Source: Salinimonas lutimaris (GTDB lineage Bacteria > Pseudomonadota > Gammaproteobacteria > Enterobacterales > Alteromonadaceae). From it: DNA of 64,000 bases. The stretch lies in contig NZ_CP036536.1 of assembly GCF_005222225.1 (NCBI RefSeq), positions 2,194,001 through 2,258,000 of the forward strand. Direction: 5' to 3'. The translations under genes were made by a program, and so were the position numbers. Under the pieces are notes generated by a model, which was not told the DNA's origin, searched no databases, and was given only the letters and a program-made list of their open reading frames with translations. Shown here piece by piece: positions 1 through 8,489 of the stretch (the first letter of the stretch is position 1; the number at the start of each line of letters is the position of its first letter).

Positions 1-2
1 TT

Positions 3-623
3 AATCGGGTACGTGAAGGCAATTTTGCGCTAAACGGTCTGCAGGGATTTACGCTAAAGGGCAAGGTGGCCGGTATTATCGGCACCGGACAAATTGGGCT
101 GGCAACAGCCAGAATACTGCTGGGTATGGGTTGTAAGGTGTTATGCTATGACCCGACTCCTGACAGCGCACTGCGCGAGGAAGGGGCGCAGTATGTCAGC
201 CTGAACAGCCTGATTCAGCAAAGTCATATTATCAGTCTGCACTGCCCGCTAAGCCCGGCGACTCATCACCTGATTAACCATAATGTGATTGCGCAGATGC
301 GCTGCCAGGTCATGCTGATTAATACATCAAGAGGCGGACTGCTGGATACGCAGGCGGTCATTGCCGGCCTTAAAGTCGGCAAAATCGGCTATCTGGGTAT
401 TGATGTATACGAGCAGGAAGCCGGGCTGTTTTTTCACGACCACTCTGATGACATTATTCAGGATGATTTATTTGAACGACTGGCCAGCTTTCCCAATACA
501 TTGATCACAGGGCATCAGGGCTTTTTCACCCATGAAGCATTAAGCGAAATAGCCGCTACCACCCTGGATAACCTGCAACGGGCTGCTGCCGGCAAACACC
601 ACGCCGACACCTTTATGGTGTAA
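3..623 (+). CDS. ldhA: D-lactate dehydrogenase-like 2-hydroxyacid dehydrogenase (5' end outside window)
   Basis: C-terminal two thirds of an NAD-dependent D-2-hydroxyacid dehydrogenase, probably the cytoplasmic enzyme that interconverts pyruvate and D-lactate. The frame is open from base 3, and its first residues (RVREGNFALNGLQGF) are typical of LdhA just before the nucleotide-binding domain, so the gene starts upstream of the window. A GTG at 66 lies inside the Rossmann fold and is not the start. Visible are the dinucleotide-binding GTGQIG, the NTSRGGLLDT substrate/cofactor region, the YEQEAGLFF stretch that sets LdhA apart from other family members, and the GHQGFFT segment holding the catalytic histidine. 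The gene is convergent with cmoM, with only 17 bases between the two stops. No clear terminator was seen. Confidence 0.85.
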   Translation, partial: NRVREGNFALNGLQGFTLKGKVAGIIGTGQIGLATARILLGMGCKVLCYDPTPDSALREEGAQYVSLNSLIQQSHIISLHCPLSPATHHLINHNVIAQMRCQVMLINTSRGGLLDTQAVIAGLKVGKIGYLGIDVYEQEAGLFFHDHSDDIIQDDLFERLASFPNTLITGHQGFFTHEALSEIAATTLDNLQRAAAGKHHADTFMV

Positions 624-640
624 CTATTATAGTGTGACTG

Positions 641-1390
641 TCAGCCCGGCTTTTGCACCATGACATGAAAATACTTGCCCAGCCAGCAAAAGGGTTCTGT
701 GCTGCGATACTCGCGCTCAAGCGCCAGTAGCTCGGCAAATTTGCCATCGTCTTCGGGTTTATCTTTCATGTAATCGTGAAAACAGCGGATCCCGGAACGG
801 CTTAGCACGGTAAAACCCTGTCCGGTCAGGTGGGCCAGAACATCAGCTGGACGCAGCGCATTGGTCGGGTTCAGCCGCACCTGGTTTTTCACCCGCAGTC
901 CTTTGGCAATATAGTCAAAATTGCCATACAGGGCATTGCTGAACAGCGCCGCGTCGCGGTTGAAAAAGCTCAGGCTCAGCCGGCTGCCCGGTGCCATTTG
1001 CTCAAACAGATAATCAATCGCGTCAAATGGTTCAGCCAGCCACTCCAGTACTGCATGGCACACCACCAGGTCGTACTGGTCGATGGTGGTCAGCGAGCGC
1101 AGCGGCACATGCTGTTGCTCCACCTGAGAAAACGACGCCAGTAGTTCAGCAGCCAGCGCCAGCACATCGCCTGAAGCATCGGTCAGGGTGACCTGATGCC
1201 CCTGCTCAGCCAGTGCTTTGGTCATAATGCCGGTACCACCGCCAATTTCAATGATGCGCTGTGGCTGAGTTAAAAAAGGCTGCATGGCCTCAAGCAGCAA
1301 AATATGCCTGAGGCGCCCTTTGGTTGTGCCATAAATATTGCGGGCAAATTTATCAGCAATACCATCAAAATACTGATCTGTTTCTTTCAT
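641..1390 (-). CDS. cmoM: tRNA 5-carboxymethoxyuridine methyltransferase CmoM
   Basis: SAM-dependent class I methyltransferase, 249 aa (E. coli CmoM, formerly SmtA, is about 260). CmoM methylates 5-carboxymethoxyuridine at the tRNA wobble position to give the methyl ester. The N-terminus FDGIADKFARNIYGTTKGRLR closely matches the family start. The SAM-binding glycine motif IEIGGGTG lies near residue 47, followed by the post-motif HAVLEWLAEP and the family-typical GNFDYIAKGL and CFHDYM segments. It is followed on the same strand, upstream in transcription, by the NIF3-family gene with two bases between them, so the two are probably co-transcribed. Confidence 0.88.
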   Translation of the reverse strand: MKETDQYFDGIADKFARNIYGTTKGRLRHILLLEAMQPFLTQPQRIIEIGGGTGIMTKALAEQGHQVTLTDASGDVLALAAELLASFSQVEQQHVPLRSLTTIDQYDLVVCHAVLEWLAEPFDAIDYLFEQMAPGSRLSLSFFNRDAALFSNALYGNFDYIAKGLRVKNQVRLNPTNALRPADVLAHLTGQGFTVLSRSGIRCFHDYMKDKPEDDGKFAELLALEREYRSTEPFCWLGKYFHVMVQKPG

Positions 1391-1392
1391 TC

Positions 1393-2151
1393 TCAGGCCG
1401 GGTTATCAATATCAATAAAGGTCACGTCCAGGCCCAGTTCGCCGGCCAGATATTCACCGACCGCTTTTGCCCCGTAGCGCTCGGTAGCGTGATGCCCGCA
1501 GGCCATGTAACTGATCCCCAGTTCCCGGGCGCTGTGGATGGTTTTTTCAGACACTTCGCCACTGATAAACACATCAATATTATGCTCGACCAGTTGGTCG
1601 ATAAAGCCCTGACCGCCGCCGGTACACCAGGCAATGCGGGTCACTTCCCGTTCGTGGGCCTGTTCCACCAGCACGCTACGCGCCAGAGCCTGTTCGGTGC
1701 GGCGGGTCAGTGCCTGCTGACTGAGCGGGGTGCTAAGCTCAGCCACAAAAACAATTCCGTCGGGTTTGAGACCCGGTAGTGGCGCGGCATTTTCCAGCCC
1801 CAGTATATTCGCCAACTGCGCATTGTTCCCCAGCTGGGGATGAACATCTATCGGTAAGTGGTAGGCATACAGGTTAATATCGTTTTGCAACAAGGCTTTA
1901 ATGCGACGCTGCTTCATGCCGGTGATCGGCTCTGGCTCACCTTTCCAGAAATAACCGTGGTGTACCAGCAGCGCGTCAGCCTGATGTTCAATGGCTGCAT
2001 CAATCAGGCGCTGCGAGGCGGTTACACCGGTGACAATCCGCGTGATCTTGTCGGTGCCTTCAACCTGCAGGCCATTAGGGCAATAGTCTTTAATCTCACC
2101 GGGTTTAAGTAAGTTATTCAATACCTGAGTCAGTTCGTTACGACTGATCAT
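1393..2151 (-). CDS. NIF3/YbgI-family dinuclear metal-centre protein
   Basis: 252-aa cytoplasmic protein of the NIF3 (YbgI, DUF34) family, which forms a toroidal hexamer with a dinuclear metal site. Its biochemical role is not settled. Metal-ligand motifs are visible: VHHGYFWKGE near the N-terminal third and ACGHHATERYGA near the C-terminus, together with DYCPNGLQVEG, YAYHLPIDVHPQLGNNAQL and the closing VTFIDIDNPA. The frame is open 75 bases further upstream, but homology begins at MISRNELTQVLNN. An AGGTAA ribosome-binding site precedes the ATG at 2151, which decides the start. It sits two bases ahead of cmoM and probably heads that operon. Confidence 0.88.
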   Translation of the reverse strand: MISRNELTQVLNNLLKPGEIKDYCPNGLQVEGTDKITRIVTGVTASQRLIDAAIEHQADALLVHHGYFWKGEPEPITGMKQRRIKALLQNDINLYAYHLPIDVHPQLGNNAQLANILGLENAAPLPGLKPDGIVFVAELSTPLSQQALTRRTEQALARSVLVEQAHEREVTRIAWCTGGGQGFIDQLVEHNIDVFISGEVSEKTIHSARELGISYMACGHHATERYGAKAVGEYLAGELGLDVTFIDIDNPA

Positions 2152-2353
2152 AGCTGTTACCTGTCTGCATACTAAAATTCTACGGCGCAGTTTATCACTG
2201 TTACCGGTAGAGGCTAAATGCTGCATGAACGAAAAATTTGCGAGTTTGGCTGACTTGGCTAAACTTTATTTAACCATTTTTGCCGGCGTTATATTGGAAA
2301 TGATGGTCCGGTCAGGGAGCAGATCGCTACACCGGTGACGACGAGGAAAGATT

Positions 2354-2830
2354 ATGGCTGCATCTTCGCTAACCCTGCAATTTCTGGCTGAACCCACAGA
2401 TATTAACTTTGGCGGTAATGTACATGGTGGCATGGTCATGAAATGGATTGATCAGGCGGCCTATGCGTGCGCCGCGCAATGGAGTCAACGCTATTGCGTG
2501 ACCATTTCAGCCAACGGGATTCGGTTTATCAAACCAATTAAAGTTGGCCAGCTGGTTCAGCTGACCGCCTCTATCGTGCATACCGGCAACTCCAGTATGC
2601 ATATCTATGTAGTAGTTAAAGCCACCGACCCGACTCATCCTGCGCCGAAAGTAACCAACCGCTGTTTCATCACATTTATGGCGGTGGATACTGACGGCCG
2701 GCCCGTGGCGGTGCCGGCGTTTATTCCCGAAGGAGAGACCGACATGCAACTTGAGCTGGTTGCTATGCATGCCAAAGATTTCGCCAAACAGCTGGATTGC
2801 GACTTTACCAGCACGCTGGGCTGGCATTGA
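2354..2830 (+). CDS. Acyl-CoA thioesterase, hotdog fold (YciA-like)
   Basis: 158-aa cytoplasmic hotdog-fold thioesterase that should hydrolyse acyl-CoA to free acid and CoA. The family signature NFGGNVHGGMVMKWIDQAAYACA spans residues 18-40, with the asparagine, HGG and WID positions typical of YciA/acyl-CoA hydrolase proteins, and is followed by the substrate-tunnel strand NGIRFIKPIKVG. The ATG at 2354 follows an AGGAAAG ribosome-binding site. The gene is convergent with the psrA-like regulator, with 7 bases between the coding ends. A fatty-acid regulator, SohB and an exported lipase nearby suggest a role in fatty-acid turnover, but that link is inference. Confidence 0.85.
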   Translation: MAASSLTLQFLAEPTDINFGGNVHGGMVMKWIDQAAYACAAQWSQRYCVTISANGIRFIKPIKVGQLVQLTASIVHTGNSSMHIYVVVKATDPTHPAPKVTNRCFITFMAVDTDGRPVAVPAFIPEGETDMQLELVAMHAKDFAKQLDCDFTSTLGWH

Positions 2831-2837
2831 CGGTGAG

Positions 2838-3554
2838 TTAGCCGCCAGACAGCCCGGAAGGAGAGTCTGTCGCCGTATCAGACCCAGACAAAGTATCAGG
2901 CTCAGTTGACGTATCAGGTATAGTACCTGGCATCGTTCCGGCCATACCATGGGCAATAAACGGCACCATATGCTGAATAACCTCAATGATCCCCACCGTC
3001 TGACGAAAATCAGATTCTGCAATTTCCTTCAGTGCACGACTGGAGGCCATGGAAAACACAAAGCTCCCCATGGCAAAATGCAAGCGCCAGAAGATCTCTT
3101 CATCTGACACCTCAGGTAAGCGATGGTGGACTTCATCAAGCAGCTTGCGCACCGTCGTGCCGTAAAACTGCATAATGAATCGACGCAAATGCCCCTGAGT
3201 TTCAGCATACCCGCGCCCCAGCAGGAGCACAAAGCGTTCGGTCCCCCAGTGCCTGAACTCGCCGAGTGATATCATTGGTGGAATAAGGGCGTCAAACAAA
3301 CAGGCAATCCCTGCCTGGCCCGTTGCCTGCGGTAGCTGACTAAGCGCCCTGTCGATCTCCGGCATCAGTACATCAAAATAACGCTTGAGCACAGCCTGAA
3401 TCAGGTTCTTTTTGCTACCAAAATGATAATTCACCGATGCCAGATTGACACCAGCCCGACTGGTAATTTCACGCATCGAGGTCTGGTTAAAGCCCTGCTC
3501 GGCAAACAAGGCTTCAGCGGCATCCAGAATCTCATTTTTGGTCGACTTCGCCAT
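2838..3554 (-). CDS. psrA: TetR-family regulator, PsrA-like
   Basis: 238-aa TetR repressor. The helix-turn-helix (about residues 8-60; ILDAAEALFAEQGFNQTSMREITSRAGVNLASVNYHFGSK) and the following helices resemble PsrA, the repressor of fatty-acid beta-oxidation genes in pseudomonads and some Alteromonadales. Translation begins at MAKSTKNE (3554); the frame continues 36 bases upstream into the end of sohB, without family similarity. The gene starts 5 bases after the sohB stop, so the two are almost certainly co-transcribed. The C-terminus carries an unusual low-complexity tail of about 30 residues rich in T, S, D, P and G. The PsrA assignment is by similarity only; the effector is probably a long-chain acyl-CoA or fatty acid. 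Confidence 0.75.
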   Translation of the reverse strand: MAKSTKNEILDAAEALFAEQGFNQTSMREITSRAGVNLASVNYHFGSKKNLIQAVLKRYFDVLMPEIDRALSQLPQATGQAGIACLFDALIPPMISLGEFRHWGTERFVLLLGRGYAETQGHLRRFIMQFYGTTVRKLLDEVHHRLPEVSDEEIFWRLHFAMGSFVFSMASSRALKEIAESDFRQTVGIIEVIQHMVPFIAHGMAGTMPGTIPDTSTEPDTLSGSDTATDSPSGLSGG

Positions 3555-3559
3555 GGTAA

Positions 3560-4573
3560 TTAGTGAAACCAGCTCCGGGACTCGCTCCACAGGCGCATCA
3601 TCTGTTGACGAATCACCGCAGCGGCTGACATGCCCAGTTTTTCAGTGATATTTTTCTTGTGGGCATACTTTACGCTGTAAATATGCTTTTCAGGAAATAC
3701 ACTCAAAATAAAGTCGTCAGACGTCATGATGTCATCCACCAGACCCAGCTCTTTTGCTTTGATGCCCGGCCAGAATTCACCGGTAGCTACTTTTTCAATA
3801 TCCATGTGCTGGCGCTGCTCGCTGACCCAGTCTTTAAACAACACGTGAATCTCTTCGATTTCCTGACGGAACTTTTCACGGCCTTCATCGGTGTTTTCAC
3901 CAAAAACAGTCAACGTCCGCTTGTAATCACCGGCGGTGTGCTGTTCAAACTCAATGTCATTTTTCTTTAGCAGTTTATGAAAGTTGGGCAGCTGGGCCAG
4001 TACCCCGATAGAGCCAATGTAGGCAAATCGTGAGGCCAGCAGATTGTCAGCCACACAGGCCATCATATAGCCGCCACTGGCAGCGACTTTATCTACTGCC
4101 ACAGTCAGCTTGAGATTCTTCTCCTTGAGCCGCTGCAACTGCGCCGCGGCCAGACCGTAGCCATGTACAACACCGCCACCGCTTTCCAGACGAACCAATA
4201 CTTCATCCTTGTCATCAGCCACACATAATATAGCGGTCACTTCTTCGCGCAGGCGTTCGACTTCATGGGCGTCCATAGAGCCATGAAAATCAATCACAAA
4301 CAAACGACCTTTATCATCGTCAGTGGTTTTGTTTTTGGCGTCTTTTTTCTGCTGTTTAGCCAGCTTTTTCATGGCGGCTTTATCCAGCAACACAGACCGG
4401 GCGTAATGCGTTACATCTTTTAACTGTTCGGTCAGCGACACAATTTCAAGATGCCCTTTACCCGGCTTTTGTTTGCTTGCAGCACCGGCAATCGCCGCGA
4501 CCACCACAACAATGGCAACAACCAGCGTGACTGCTTTTGCCAAAAACAAACCGTATTCGTATAAAAACTCCAA
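3560..4573 (-). CDS. sohB: Inner-membrane peptidase SohB
   Basis: 337-aa signal-peptide-peptidase-like serine protease of family S49, anchored in the inner membrane. A single N-terminal membrane segment (about residues 10-32) precedes a lysine-rich stretch, then the S49 core. The catalytic serine is S166 in KVAASGGYM and the catalytic lysine K218 in GDYKRTL, the serine/lysine dyad of the family. SMDAHEV and VATGEFWPG match SohB closely, and the length is near that of E. coli SohB (349 aa). It is the first gene of a two-gene unit with the psrA-like regulator. Confidence 0.93.
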   Translation of the reverse strand: MEFLYEYGLFLAKAVTLVVAIVVVVAAIAGAASKQKPGKGHLEIVSLTEQLKDVTHYARSVLLDKAAMKKLAKQQKKDAKNKTTDDDKGRLFVIDFHGSMDAHEVERLREEVTAILCVADDKDEVLVRLESGGGVVHGYGLAAAQLQRLKEKNLKLTVAVDKVAASGGYMMACVADNLLASRFAYIGSIGVLAQLPNFHKLLKKNDIEFEQHTAGDYKRTLTVFGENTDEGREKFRQEIEEIHVLFKDWVSEQRQHMDIEKVATGEFWPGIKAKELGLVDDIMTSDDFILSVFPEKHIYSVKYAHKKNITEKLGMSAAAVIRQQMMRLWSESRSWFH

Positions 4574-4674
4574 ATTATACTCCTGCTACAATGAGTTGTT
4601 ATTGTTTATGTATTCAATAGCCCGCAAGTGTACCAGCGTTAGCCAATGGTGACGACTATTTGCCTGATTCAGAT

Positions 4675-4702
4675 GTAAAAAAGACCAGCAAAAGCTGGCC
4701 TT
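4675..4702 (-). terminator. Intrinsic terminator after the VolA/Pla-1-like lipase
   Basis: On the minus strand a 7-bp stem (GGCCAGC with GCTGGTC, one G-U pair, loop TTTT) is followed by a run of six T. It lies about 70 bases past the lipase stop codon and separates it from sohB. Confidence 0.75.
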
Positions 4703-4771
4703 AACCGGAATAACTACCGACATGGATGTGAGATGTCCGGCACATCAGCCTGCGCCGGACGCACTTCCCAA

Positions 4772-7360
4772 TCAGTTAGCTACCACATCCTCGTTATTAA
4801 TCACGATAGTACCAGCCTGTGTGGCCAGATAGGTAGCGACCTCGGTTTGCATTTCAACGGTAGTCGCCTCACTGGCATCCGGGCTCAGGCTTGATGCATG
4901 GGCACCTTCGGTAAAGCGAACCTGGCCGGTGGCCGGGTCGCCCTGAACTGTACTTGATACCTGGTCAAGTCCAATCAGTCCAGCCAGTGGATTCTGACCC
5001 GCCAGCGGTAATGCTGTGGATACCGGAATCACCTGATCTGGCAGATTTTCTTCACTGCCATCGCCCACCACGGTCATCATATGCACCGGCGTGTTGTCAC
5101 CCAGTAACGCGGCATAGTTATTCGGATCAGCACTATCCAGCACGGTTTGAGCCGCAAACGCAAACTCGCCCAGCGTCGATTGCACTGCCGCGGCCTGCTC
5201 GGCACTCAGTGCACCTTCAAATTGGGTCACTGCCGCCACCAGTTGTTCACGGGTAACCTCTGTTGAGCCATAAAGCTGGGTCAGCAACGCCGCAAACTCT
5301 GGAGAAGACTCGGTCAGCAACAAGCCTTTGATAAGCGGGCCGAATGACGGCGACTCAATCAAAAACTGGGCAATACCGCCACCCGGAGACTCCAAAGATG
5401 CCGCATTGACGGCAAATAAACCATCCAGTGCCGCCAGTTCATCACCCATGGTCTGATTCGCCAGGGCCGCGAAGTTTCCACCGGTAATCGCGCCTAGTGA
5501 AACCCCCATAACCGATACACGACTCATATCAAATGCCACATCCTGTCCCGACGTAGTATCCACGGTGGCGTTCAGGCCAAGACGCAGCCCCATCAAATCA
5601 GCCACACTCTGGCGCAGGTTATCACGGGCGGTAGGCAGGCTGCCCAGGTTCATATAATGGGTTGGCGTGACGGAGGTAGCATTGATGTCATCGGTACCAT
5701 CGCCATCCAGGTCGAAGCCCCGCGAGCCGTGCAATGGCTGATCAATGGCCACTGACGCAATGCCGGCCAGCGACAATGCACCGGTAATGGCTAGCATATC
5801 TTCTTTTTTGCTGGTAATGCCATGATACAGAATCGCTACCGGCCAGCCAGCCTCAGGCTGACTTAGCGTAACCCCAAGGCCCGCGGCTACTTCCACACTC
5901 GGTACGGTCACCTGAACGGTCAGCTCATTGGCCATCGTCATCGCCGGTACCGGGTTGAATTTGGTGATATTGCGGGCCGTGTCCAGCATTTGCCCCCCAA
6001 CACGCAGATCGGCCAGACCAAGCTGCTGACACAACGCATTGTTCGGGCCTGCATCAGCGCCGGCGACGACTTCATCCGGAGCCCCGGCCAGCACAATACC
6101 GCTGTCACATGCTGCGGTCCAGAAGTCTTCTACCGGTGCCAGCGGATCATCAGCAGCCGGTACGCCCAGGTAATATGGCAGAGTAATGGTACCTTCATAC
6201 CGTTTGGCCGCACAAAACGGGCCTACCTGCGCAAGAATACCCTGTGCCAGGGGTGTAGCAAATGTGGCCAGAGGCCCGAATGCCGCGCCGTCTGTCTGTA
6301 CCGTGCCAAGCAATCCGGCACAGGTTTGTAATGCATCAAAGTTGCCGGCATTGAGTGCTGCCTCTATGGATGCGGCTGTGCCGGCATCCAGCGACGCTGT
6401 CGCGCCCAGTACCGAGGCTGACAACACTTCATCGCTGACCAAATCCAGTGCTTCCATCGCATTCATCGCGCTGTCTGCATCCCCCACGACCAGCGCGGGT
6501 AGAGACTCTCCCGCCGCCGGGTCACCGGCCGCCGAACGGGCAGCAAAGGTTGCTACGGACACTTTTTTCAGCGCCCGCAGCGACTCACCCACTGACTGCG
6601 TGGTAAAGGCCGACACATAGGTCAGGGAGTCACGTTCAAAACCGGCGCTTTCCAGTGGCGTAATAAATGAGTTAATCAGCCCCTGTAAAGACAGTTGTGC
6701 TTCAGAGCCTAACGGGTTGGTATTGATATCCTGGCGCACCAAATCCCAGGTCGTTGAGCCCTGCACGGCTTTGCCACTGGTGTCTTTTACGCCGGTGGTC
6801 ATGATCAGCATGTAGCCCTGACCGGATTTTAGTGGTTTCAGTGGTACCACTGAAATGGTGTCACTATCGACCAGACTGGCAATGTAGTCCTGACCATAAA
6901 CCAGACCATCACCCACTTTACAGCCAGCAGAAGGGGTGGATACCGCCGCACAGTCAGGGTCGCTCTGGTTTAATCCCAACGTGGCTTCATGAATAAAAAT
7001 GCCATCGGCCAGGGTGGACTCATCCAGGCTGACACCAGGCGCGGTGTTGACATTCACCACAAAAGGATGTTGCGTAGACCAGCCATCCAGCACGTTAAGC
7101 GCATTGACCGGGTCGCCGAAATCGGTAGGATCATCGACCGGTATATTGAGGGTATAGTCAAAAAAGCCATCATCACCGGGTAACATCAGCAGGTCGTTGG
7201 GGGTATTCAAGTCGCCGTTAGCCGGATCAAACACGATACGGGAGTTTGGCGTTACGGTCGGTGTGTCAGCCTGAATCTGATCGATAGTGTCGTCGGAGCC
7301 ACCACAGCCGGCCAGCCCTAACGCCAAGGCAACACTGGAACTGATTAATAGTTTTCTCAT
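4772..7360 (-). CDS. VolA/Pla-1-family extracytoplasmic lipase (lipoprotein)
   Basis: 862-aa protein beginning with a lipoprotein signal peptide (ALALGLAGCGG, modified cysteine about residue 19) and then NSRIVFDPANGDLNTPNDLLM, typical of the VolA/Pla-1/cef family of surface or secreted phospholipases. VolA of Vibrio is a surface-exposed lysophospholipase lipoprotein that frees fatty acids from external phospholipid. The alpha/beta-hydrolase part begins near residue 480 (WPVAILYHGITSKKED), and the nucleophile elbow GVSLG lies around residue 622. The first half is an alanine-, threonine- and aspartate-rich Ig-like region without a catalytic motif. It is transcribed alone and divergently from the yciK-like gene, with its own terminator. 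Substrate and surface exposure are inferred from the family. Confidence 0.82.
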   Translation of the reverse strand: MRKLLISSSVALALGLAGCGGSDDTIDQIQADTPTVTPNSRIVFDPANGDLNTPNDLLMLPGDDGFFDYTLNIPVDDPTDFGDPVNALNVLDGWSTQHPFVVNVNTAPGVSLDESTLADGIFIHEATLGLNQSDPDCAAVSTPSAGCKVGDGLVYGQDYIASLVDSDTISVVPLKPLKSGQGYMLIMTTGVKDTSGKAVQGSTTWDLVRQDINTNPLGSEAQLSLQGLINSFITPLESAGFERDSLTYVSAFTTQSVGESLRALKKVSVATFAARSAAGDPAAGESLPALVVGDADSAMNAMEALDLVSDEVLSASVLGATASLDAGTAASIEAALNAGNFDALQTCAGLLGTVQTDGAAFGPLATFATPLAQGILAQVGPFCAAKRYEGTITLPYYLGVPAADDPLAPVEDFWTAACDSGIVLAGAPDEVVAGADAGPNNALCQQLGLADLRVGGQMLDTARNITKFNPVPAMTMANELTVQVTVPSVEVAAGLGVTLSQPEAGWPVAILYHGITSKKEDMLAITGALSLAGIASVAIDQPLHGSRGFDLDGDGTDDINATSVTPTHYMNLGSLPTARDNLRQSVADLMGLRLGLNATVDTTSGQDVAFDMSRVSVMGVSLGAITGGNFAALANQTMGDELAALDGLFAVNAASLESPGGGIAQFLIESPSFGPLIKGLLLTESSPEFAALLTQLYGSTEVTREQLVAAVTQFEGALSAEQAAAVQSTLGEFAFAAQTVLDSADPNNYAALLGDNTPVHMMTVVGDGSEENLPDQVIPVSTALPLAGQNPLAGLIGLDQVSSTVQGDPATGQVRFTEGAHASSLSPDASEATTVEMQTEVATYLATQAGTIVINNEDVVAN

Positions 7361-7679
7361 TGTTTCTCCCTTTGATTCCTTTTTTGTTATTGTTGTCTAA
7401 AATCCTGTCTTCCTGGCTGTCCTGCCCGGATGGTCTTAAAACACCGCTAACCGAACCTGATTTTAAACATGTAAGACCAGTTTGTTATAGCTCAATCTTA
7501 TTGAGTTTGCAGCAACTTTGCAAAACTTTGTTAACACTTTATTTTCTTTATTGGTGATTATTTATTCTACCAATAGATGACCATTTACAAGGCTGATTTG
7601 GTTTGTATGATGACTACTTTATTCTTACGCAGTTGTGGTTACTTTAAACATAGCTGAAAAACAGGCTCATGGATAAAAA
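7361..7679. other. Divergent intergenic region, lipase / yciK
   Basis: This 319-base AT-rich stretch lies between the divergent lipase and YciK-type genes and must hold both promoters. The only distinct structure is a short inverted repeat, CTCAATcttATTGAG, at 7491-7505, which could be an operator. No convincing open frame or RNA structure is seen. Confidence 0.5.
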
Positions 7680-8423
7680 ATGAATGATTATCAAGCCCCT
7701 GTCGGCCTTCTTGCCGATAAAGTAATTCTGGTTACCGGTGCCGGTGCCGGCATTGGCGCAGAAGCCGCCCGACAATATGCTGCACTGGGCGCTACATGCA
7801 TTTTGCTGGGACGCACGGTAGCCAAACTGGAAACAGTGTACGATGAGATTGTGGCCAGTGGTGCGCCAGAGCCCGCTATTATTCCGCTGGATATGAAAGG
7901 TGCTACACCGGCCCACTACACCGATATGGCCCGCACGATTGAAGAGCAATTCGGTCGCTTAGACGGGGTCTTACATAATGCCTCTGTATTAGGCAACTTA
8001 AGTGCTTTTGAGGATATTCCTGATGATGAGTGGCTGGAGGTAATGCAGATTAACGTTAACGCGACCGCATTTATGACCCAGAAACTCTTGCCGGTTCTGC
8101 GTCAGGCAGACAAACCCTCGGTTATTTTCACCACATCCAGTGTTGGGCGCAAAGGTCGGGCGTTCTGGGGCACGTATTCTGTATCCAAGTTTGCCACCGA
8201 AGGAATGATGCAGGTGCTGGCCAGTGAATATGAAAACCGGGCTATTCGGTTTAACTGTATCAATCCGGGGGGCACCCGCACCAGCATGCGCGCCAGTGCG
8301 TTTCCGGCTGAAGACCCGATGACCCTGAAAACTCCGGCAGACATCATGCCCTTGTATCTGTACCTGATGGGTAAAGACAGTCTGGATGTGACCGGGCAGA
8401 CCTTTGATTGTCAGCCCAAATAA
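7680..8423 (+). CDS. yciK: YciK-family short-chain oxidoreductase
   Basis: 247-aa NAD(P)-dependent short-chain dehydrogenase. The cofactor loop TGAGAGIG is at about residues 20-27, followed by LDGVLHNAS, the VNVNATAFMTQ helix, the catalytic serine in FTTSSVGRKGRA and YSVSKFATEGM with the YxxxK dyad. The C-terminal NPGGTRTSMRASAFPAEDP and TPADIMPLYLYLMG are nearly specific for YciK, whose substrate is unknown. The gene stands alone, divergent from the lipase and convergent with a histidine kinase. Confidence 0.9.
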   Translation: MNDYQAPVGLLADKVILVTGAGAGIGAEAARQYAALGATCILLGRTVAKLETVYDEIVASGAPEPAIIPLDMKGATPAHYTDMARTIEEQFGRLDGVLHNASVLGNLSAFEDIPDDEWLEVMQINVNATAFMTQKLLPVLRQADKPSVIFTTSSVGRKGRAFWGTYSVSKFATEGMMQVLASEYENRAIRFNCINPGGTRTSMRASAFPAEDPMTLKTPADIMPLYLYLMGKDSLDVTGQTFDCQPK

Positions 8424-8436
8424 TATCCACTTTGTG

Positions 8437-8457
8437 AGCAGGGCCTGGTGCCCTGCT
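8437..8457. terminator. Perfect hairpin between convergent yciK and histidine kinase
   Basis: AGCAGGGC and GCCCTGCT form a perfect 8-bp stem with a 5-base loop, 13 bases after the yciK stop. There is no T run on either strand, so it may be a weak terminator or an mRNA 3'-end stabiliser. Confidence 0.4.
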
Positions 8458-8489
8458 TAACCCGTGTTTCATTGCCACTCACCGGCACA

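Noticed and set aside
7360..7557. A 65-codon hydrophobic open frame in the lipase-yciK intergenic region
   Set aside because: It begins over the lipase start codon and lacks a ribosome-binding site; leucine-rich chance translation of a T-rich promoter region.
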